Shown here: positions 40,569 through 44,426 of the stretch, in pieces | Numbering within the stretch: position 1 is the stretch's first letter | How the letters are laid out: the number at the start of each line of letters is the position of its first letter | Source of the DNA: Ignavibacteria bacterium | Lineage (GTDB): Bacteria > Bacteroidota > Ignavibacteria > Kapaibacteriales > UBA2268 | NCBI GenBank assembly: GCA_016844745.1 | Contig: JAERMQ010000049.1 | Coordinates: forward strand, 1 to 44,426 | Length of the DNA: 44,426 nt | Reading direction: 5' to 3' | Position numbers and translations under genes: made by a program | Notes under the pieces: model-generated | Told to the model about the DNA's origin: nothing | Databases searched by the model: none | The model's input: the letters and a program-made list of their open reading frames with translations, nothing else

Positions 40569-41963
40569 ATGGTTGAAGATGCCAAATTACTTGGAAAATT
40601 AAAAGAACTCGAATCCAAAATAAACGAGCAAACCGAAGAACTTAGCGATTTACTTCGGTACTTTGAGCTGGCTATCATCGATACAAGGGAAGATATGCGG
40701 ATTATGAATTCTTATGGCGCTACGGAAGAAATATTCGCTCCGGCATCAAAAATGTTCGAGAGGGGCGCAAATTTGGTAAAGGTTGTTTATAAAACTACAA
40801 AAAATACTAAAGAGACCATTAGAGAAGAAAAGAAGGTCGATGAGGAGGGCAATGAAATCACTGTTACCGAAACTGAAGAACAGGAGCCACAAGAAGAGCA
40901 GGAAGATTTGGAAGATACGATTAATAAATTTGTCAGGACCGGAAGAGATGAAAAAATGATGGAAATAGTTGGAGAAAAGGATAACGGCGAAATTTTCAAA
41001 ATGGTTTGGAATATTCAGAAAAGAAAGAGTATTTACAGGTCTTACTTCAAAATCATTCCGACAAATACTTTGGTTAAATCGGCTCAGGTGCAGCATGCAA
41101 AAGAAATTGAGATTATGAAGAATAATATAAAACTTGCCTTCTCCAATGTTAATGATGGGATAACAATCATCGACCCGAGGATGAATATTATTTACATGAA
41201 CGATTCTGCCAAGAGGATTTATATTGCCCAGAAAAGTAATTTTATGAAAAATATCGATGTTGAAGGTAAGCATTTCAAAGAAATCTTCGTAACCGAAGAC
41301 CCGGATGAAGTTAAAAAGATGATTGATTATAACATAATTGTCACAATAACCAAAGCGCCACAAAAGTACAATAAGAAATTTTATGACCATGATGTGGATA
41401 TAGAAGTGATGCCTTTATTCGATGAAAAAGAAGAATGTAACGGCATACTTATGATTTCCAAACTTATTGGAGTACAAAACAGCATGGTAGGCGGCGGGGA
41501 TTCTAAAATACCCGTAGATAATAAAAAACTGATAGCAACAATGAAGTCACTTATGGCGGAAAAGCAAACATTAACTGAGAAGTTAGTCGAATTGGAGAAA
41601 AATTATCTGGCTATAAGTAAAAATTCGAAAGAAAGTTCCGATTCAAGTAAAAAACTCTCTACCTACATTGAGAATTTGCCTGTACCTATATGCGTCCTGG
41701 AGCTTCCGAATCAAAAGCTTGAATACGTTAACGAAGCATTTCAGGAAAAATACCAGATAACAAAAGATATTATCCTCGGTCGTGTTGAGCAGGAATTATA
41801 TCCGCCTGATGTTGCCGAGGTGTTAGAAGAAAAAAATAAGGAGGTAATCAATAATAAGAATATTGTTTCGTTTAAATTCAATGAGGAAATTGATTTCCGG
41901 CAGGTAGCGGTTTTTGGTGAAAATGATGAGCCTCTGCAAATTGTTCGAATGTATATGAGTTGA
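40569..41963 (+). CDS. PAS-domain protein without a recognisable output domain
   Basis: The frame opens at 40479, but GGGGTGA lies 7 bases before the ATG at 40569, giving 464 residues starting MVEDAKLLGKLKELES. A helical N-terminal region with an acidic stretch (EETEEQEPQEEQEDLEDT type, about residues 95-125) precedes a PAS domain (about 190-310; IKLAFSNVNDGITIIDPRMN, MPLFDEKEECNGILMISKLI). A coiled coil (about 325-370) leads to a second PAS domain (about 375-464; LSTYIENLPVPICVLELPNQ). No kinase, GGDEF, EAL or DNA-binding domain follows. It may be a sensor that acts on partner proteins. The flagellin-like gene follows after 353 bases. Confidence 0.75.
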   Translation: MVEDAKLLGKLKELESKINEQTEELSDLLRYFELAIIDTREDMRIMNSYGATEEIFAPASKMFERGANLVKVVYKTTKNTKETIREEKKVDEEGNEITVTETEEQEPQEEQEDLEDTINKFVRTGRDEKMMEIVGEKDNGEIFKMVWNIQKRKSIYRSYFKIIPTNTLVKSAQVQHAKEIEIMKNNIKLAFSNVNDGITIIDPRMNIIYMNDSAKRIYIAQKSNFMKNIDVEGKHFKEIFVTEDPDEVKKMIDYNIIVTITKAPQKYNKKFYDHDVDIEVMPLFDEKEECNGILMISKLIGVQNSMVGGGDSKIPVDNKKLIATMKSLMAEKQTLTEKLVELEKNYLAISKNSKESSDSSKKLSTYIENLPVPICVLELPNQKLEYVNEAFQEKYQITKDIILGRVEQELYPPDVAEVLEEKNKEVINNKNIVSFKFNEEIDFRQVAVFGENDEPLQIVRMYMS

Positions 41964-42020
41964 GTTTTGGCAGTATTTTTTATGATAATTTATGATAGTA
42001 TTGTGTCAGGTATAATAGAA

Positions 42021-42083
42021 CAGACAAGAATGTCTATTCTACCTTATTATTAATAAAGATAGTAGGTCAGACATTCTTGCCTG
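42021..42083. repeat. Inverted repeat CAGACAAGAATGTCT/AGACATTCTTGCCTG
   Basis: CAGACAAGAATGTCT (42021-42035) is complementary, with one mismatch, to the segment ending in AGACATTCTTGCCTG (42069-42083), with an AT-rich loop of about 33 bases. It lies 60 bases after the PAS gene stop and may serve as its terminator. The gap 41964-42316 otherwise holds the sigma-28 promoter and the structured leader listed separately. Confidence 0.65.
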
Positions 42084-42172
42084 ATATATCAAAATATCCC
42101 TGACATGAAATTAATTCACAAGGACACTTTCTTATATTGAAAAATAAATGAAAAAAAATGGAAGAATTGTAC

Positions 42173-42199
42173 TAAAGTTTTAATGGAACCTGTCGATAA
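42173..42199 (+). promoter_or_regulatory. Sigma-28 (FliA) promoter of the flagellin-like gene
   Basis: TAAA, 15 bases, then GTCGATAA matches the consensus TAAA-N15-GCCGATAA at 11 of 12 positions. The surrounding 12-mer TACTAAAGTTTT is identical to that at the flagellin promoter. Transcription would start near 42206, placing a leader of about 110 nt before the ATG at 42317. This ties the unlinked gene to the flagellar regulon. Confidence 0.85.
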
Positions 42200-42210
42200 T
42201 AAAAGAAAAA

Positions 42211-42316
42211 GCTAAGTACGGGGACTTAGCGCAATTGGAACAGCGGCTGATTAAGGAAAACCATAACCCGGAAGGACCCGGTAAATAGAGATACCTTTTT
42301 TAAAATAGGTTGAACC
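42211..42316 (+). ncRNA. Putative structured 5' leader (candidate cis-regulatory RNA)
   Basis: The leader starts with a perfect 7-bp stem GCTAAGT/ACTTAGC (42211-42217, 42224-42230) whose loop ACGGGG could pair with CCCG at 42267-42270 or 42277-42280 as a pseudoknot. CCGG-AAGGAC-CCGG (42268-42281) is a hairpin with GGA in the loop. GGTA/TACC (42280-42283, 42292-42295) is followed by six T residues. CCATAACC (42261-42268) can pair with GGTT (42308-42311) plus ATGG (42317-42320) and so hide the start codon. The ribosome site is weak (AGGT). No known riboswitch class matches by eye. The fold is inferred, not computed. Confidence 0.45.
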
Positions 42317-44221
42317 ATGGCAAGTAGCATTGCCTTCGGGTCCGGCAAATTGGGAAATTTCTCATTTGCACCATATAACATATCTTTGCTGTATAATAGC
42401 ACCAATCTTTCGATGAGAAAGATTGGTTTGTCTATTGGCAGCCAGTTTCAATTTTCTCCCTCAAAATTAGTAGACGCTTACACTAAAAATTTTGAAAGGA
42501 ATTCTCAATCCAACCAAAAGTATGATTTTCAGAGTTTATTTAATGCAAATCAAACTGCTAATGTTACTTATTATTCATTAGAACAGGTTGCCCAAATTGT
42601 CGATAGCATCCAAAAATATCTCGAGTCGCTACCCCAGACGACTACAACACAGACAACAACCCCGGCAACTGAAAATACCGTTTTAGCGGAGCAAACTCAA
42701 AATTTAACCCAGGCTATTGACCAGATAAATCTAATCGTTAACAATACAACTGATGGTGACCAGAACCTCTTAAATGGTGAATATCAAACCGAATGGGTAG
42801 TCAATACAAATGAGACCAAAAACAGTCAAATTAGTTTGAATCTGGATTTGACGCAGGATAATCTTAACTCAATTTCAGGTTCAACTTCGTTTAGTTTATC
42901 TGTAGAATCCGGCACGGAGACACAGACAGTTCAAAACCAGGATACTCTTAATACCGGAAATTCAAGCAGCGCTGCCGTTACTCAAGGTAATAAAAATACT
43001 ACCGGACAAGTTTCAAATAATTCGAATGCGAATTCGACAAACCCAGCAAATAATTTAAATTCTCAATCTATATTCAACACGAATTCCGGAACTCAGCAAT
43101 TAACAATTTCCCAGCTTGCGAATCCTTTTCCAATGAATATTGGCAATGAGCAGTTATTACCGGATACGCCCTCACCATTCGGAGTTGTGCAACCTGCTGC
43201 ATCTAATTTAATTTTTCAGGCAGACTCTGCTTCACCAAATTCACCACTTCAAATTGCTTTTCCAATTCAGGCAAAAACCGATGAGACTCCGAAATTATTT
43301 ACCGATACACTTATTGGTAATATTAATAATAAAGCAAATTTGCTTAATTCAGTCGACAGCAACAACAATAAATCGAACGATAAAAATCCGGTTAATTCAA
43401 ATAATACTTGGAACACTTCTGCTAATCCTGCTCAAATTACGGATGATTTGGCATCCGGAGGAACGAGTAAGAATGCATTTACACCTAATCTGAACGATAA
43501 TTCTTCCGAAAAGGCTTCCCTAACTGTTCAATCAAACAATGCCGATAATAACGGTAATGATGATAACAGCGCTCAATCATCCGCAGCAACCGGAAAAGGA
43601 TTTGCCGGAATTGAAGGATTAAACCTTGCCGATTTTGCAAAAATTACAAAAGACGACCATGGAATGTTGCATGCTGATAAGATCCAGGCTACAATTGAAA
43701 AAGTGAAAAAAGCCCTTGAGAATATTCGAAGCGTTCAATCTTATGTAGGTGACTTTCAAACGCAGGTCTCATCAGTTCGTGACACGATTGTTGCCAATAA
43801 AGTGAATTTCCATAAAAAGAATGTGTTCGATGTTTTTTCCGAGCATACAAAAATCCGTGCCGAATTTGAGAGCAGACTTAAAGCATCGCAGCAGATTCAA
43901 ATTAATTCCAATGTTCAGAATGACGATTCAAAGGATACTAAAAGTATAAAAGATAAAACAGAAGAACAATTTTCGTTCAAAAATAATAAAGAAGCCGGTT
44001 CGGAGAAAAAACCGGCAGTTGATAGTTCAAATAAGGAAGTGACCGATATGCAGACGGATTCTGTAAAAAACGGCTCGAGTTTTGGTGGAAGCGTAACCTT
44101 CGGCAGTAATTCTATTAGCAAGACACTGCAGGATGTTAAGCTTTCGAGCAATTCGGAACAGTTGTTTGTGACCCAGGCAAATGTCAGCAATTCATCGTTC
44201 TTGAAATTAGCAGTACTCTAA
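42317..44221 (+). CDS. Divergent flagellin-like protein with large N/S/T-rich insert
   Basis: Three parts of this 634-residue protein line up with the flagellin at 36961. LSIGSQFQFSPSKLVDAY (residues 38-55) is an eroded LSTGKRINSAADDVAGY. INLIVNNTTDGDQNLLNGEY (137-156) matches IQFVVDSTVFGGRQLLQGGF. ALENIRSVQSYVGDFQTQVS (466-485) matches the AMDNVSKVSSYLGGLQ part. Residues about 165-430 are low complexity, rich in Asn, Ser, Thr and Gln, in the place of the variable D2/D3 domain. The usual C-terminal D0 helix (SLAQANQAPSNFLQLFR) is missing; about 140 charged residues follow instead. A sigma-28 promoter supports a flagellar role, perhaps as a minor filament, sheath or hook-linked subunit. The assignment is by motif, not search. 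Confidence 0.7.
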   Translation: MASSIAFGSGKLGNFSFAPYNISLLYNSTNLSMRKIGLSIGSQFQFSPSKLVDAYTKNFERNSQSNQKYDFQSLFNANQTANVTYYSLEQVAQIVDSIQKYLESLPQTTTTQTTTPATENTVLAEQTQNLTQAIDQINLIVNNTTDGDQNLLNGEYQTEWVVNTNETKNSQISLNLDLTQDNLNSISGSTSFSLSVESGTETQTVQNQDTLNTGNSSSAAVTQGNKNTTGQVSNNSNANSTNPANNLNSQSIFNTNSGTQQLTISQLANPFPMNIGNEQLLPDTPSPFGVVQPAASNLIFQADSASPNSPLQIAFPIQAKTDETPKLFTDTLIGNINNKANLLNSVDSNNNKSNDKNPVNSNNTWNTSANPAQITDDLASGGTSKNAFTPNLNDNSSEKASLTVQSNNADNNGNDDNSAQSSAATGKGFAGIEGLNLADFAKITKDDHGMLHADKIQATIEKVKKALENIRSVQSYVGDFQTQVSSVRDTIVANKVNFHKKNVFDVFSEHTKIRAEFESRLKASQQIQINSNVQNDDSKDTKSIKDKTEEQFSFKNNKEAGSEKKPAVDSSNKEVTDMQTDSVKNGSSFGGSVTFGSNSISKTLQDVKLSSNSEQLFVTQANVSNSSFLKLAVL

Positions 44222-44426
44222 AAATTAGAAATAGCTCATTTCAAAATTTACAATAAGTTGATATTTTCAATCATTGAAAAGTGATAATACCCTCTTTTAA
44301 CATTCCCAAAAATAATATTTGGAAAACTGAATTTAATATTGTAAATTAAAATGGAATAATTAGTTGAATATTGATAAAGGCAAATATAGAAGAATTTTAA
44401 CTGTAACATATACGTTCCATAATTGG

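Noticed and set aside
42219..42283. tRNA-like stretch: TTAGCGCAATTGG followed by AGCGGCTGATT resembles a tRNA D-arm and the start of an anticodon arm
   Set aside because: The matching AATCAG strand, the anticodon loop and the GGTTCGAATCC-type T-arm are all absent and the acceptor stem does not pair, so it is not a tRNA gene. It was kept only as part of the structured leader.
42211..42316. c-di-GMP (GEMM) riboswitch in front of the flagellin-like gene
   Set aside because: The conserved GEMM-I parts (the GGCAAACC segment, GACGCAAAGCC and the tetraloop receptor) are missing, and no class II match was seen, so no class is claimed.
2697..43493. Many open frames of 60-160 codons on the strand opposite to or out of frame with clear genes
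   Set aside because: They overlap well-supported genes, lack ribosome sites and family motifs, and follow the codon pattern of the overlapping real gene.

Overview
The window looks like chromosomal DNA from a motile, diderm, low-GC bacterium of the Fibrobacteres-Chlorobi-Bacteroidetes (FCB) group, most plausibly an Ignavibacteria/Kapabacteria-type lineage. This is inference from gene content. A DUF4835 protein and a PorQ/PorV-like barrel point to Bacteroidetes-style type IX secretion outer-membrane biology, and lipoproteins with Cys lipoboxes, SPOR, MCE/MlaD and SppA proteins fit a diderm. A full flagellin-export block (flagellin, FliS, FliD, FlaG, FliT/FlgN-like, FlgM-like) argues against typical Bacteroidetes, which lack flagella. 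No rRNA, tRNA, CRISPR array, transposase or phage gene was found.

Layout. 1-2.0 kb: divergent DUF4835 and PorQ-like genes. 2.6-5.7 kb: a lone nuoF, then nadD, facing a membrane glycosyltransferase. 5.9-9.2 kb: gatE-gatD, the archaeal-type tRNA-dependent amidotransferase. 9.4-15.7 kb: an FtsB-like protein, an LVIVD lipoprotein, a DUF1573 protein plus an asparagine-synthetase-like protein without its glutaminase Cys, and an acyl-CoA dehydrogenase. 15.9-16.9 kb: a small two-gene cassette with a HEPN-like protein, lying between two inverted-repeat elements. 17.2-28.2 kb: housekeeping and signalling (two single-domain response regulators, dapB, SPOR protein, PAP2 phosphatase, SppA, a histidine kinase, a HAD phosphatase, lipoproteins). 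28.3-33.7 kb: an active/inactive M16 peptidase pair, then ssb-mlaD. 33.9-38.0 kb: the flagellar late operon. 38.1-42.0 kb: two lipoproteins and a PAS-only protein. 42.3-44.2 kb: a large divergent flagellin-like protein. The last 205 bases hold no gene that I can see.

Regulation. The flagellin gene and the distant flagellin-like gene both sit behind near-consensus sigma-28 sites (TAAA-N15-GNCGANAA) that share the 12-mer TACTAAAGTTTT. FlgM is the last gene of the operon. Three flagellar leaders contain short hairpins with GGA in the loop, as expected of CsrA targets. The flagellin-like gene also has a leader of about 105 nt with a 7-bp stem, possible pseudoknot pairing and possible occlusion of its start codon.

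Repeats. The intergenic DNA is full of short non-coding palindromes: eight copies of a family built on GAATGTCATTCTGA/GAAGAATCC arms, three CCCCCTAACCCCC-type palindromes, two heptamer arrays at gene 3' ends, and several single elements. Several gene starts had to be moved because repeats or non-ATG codons extend the open frame.
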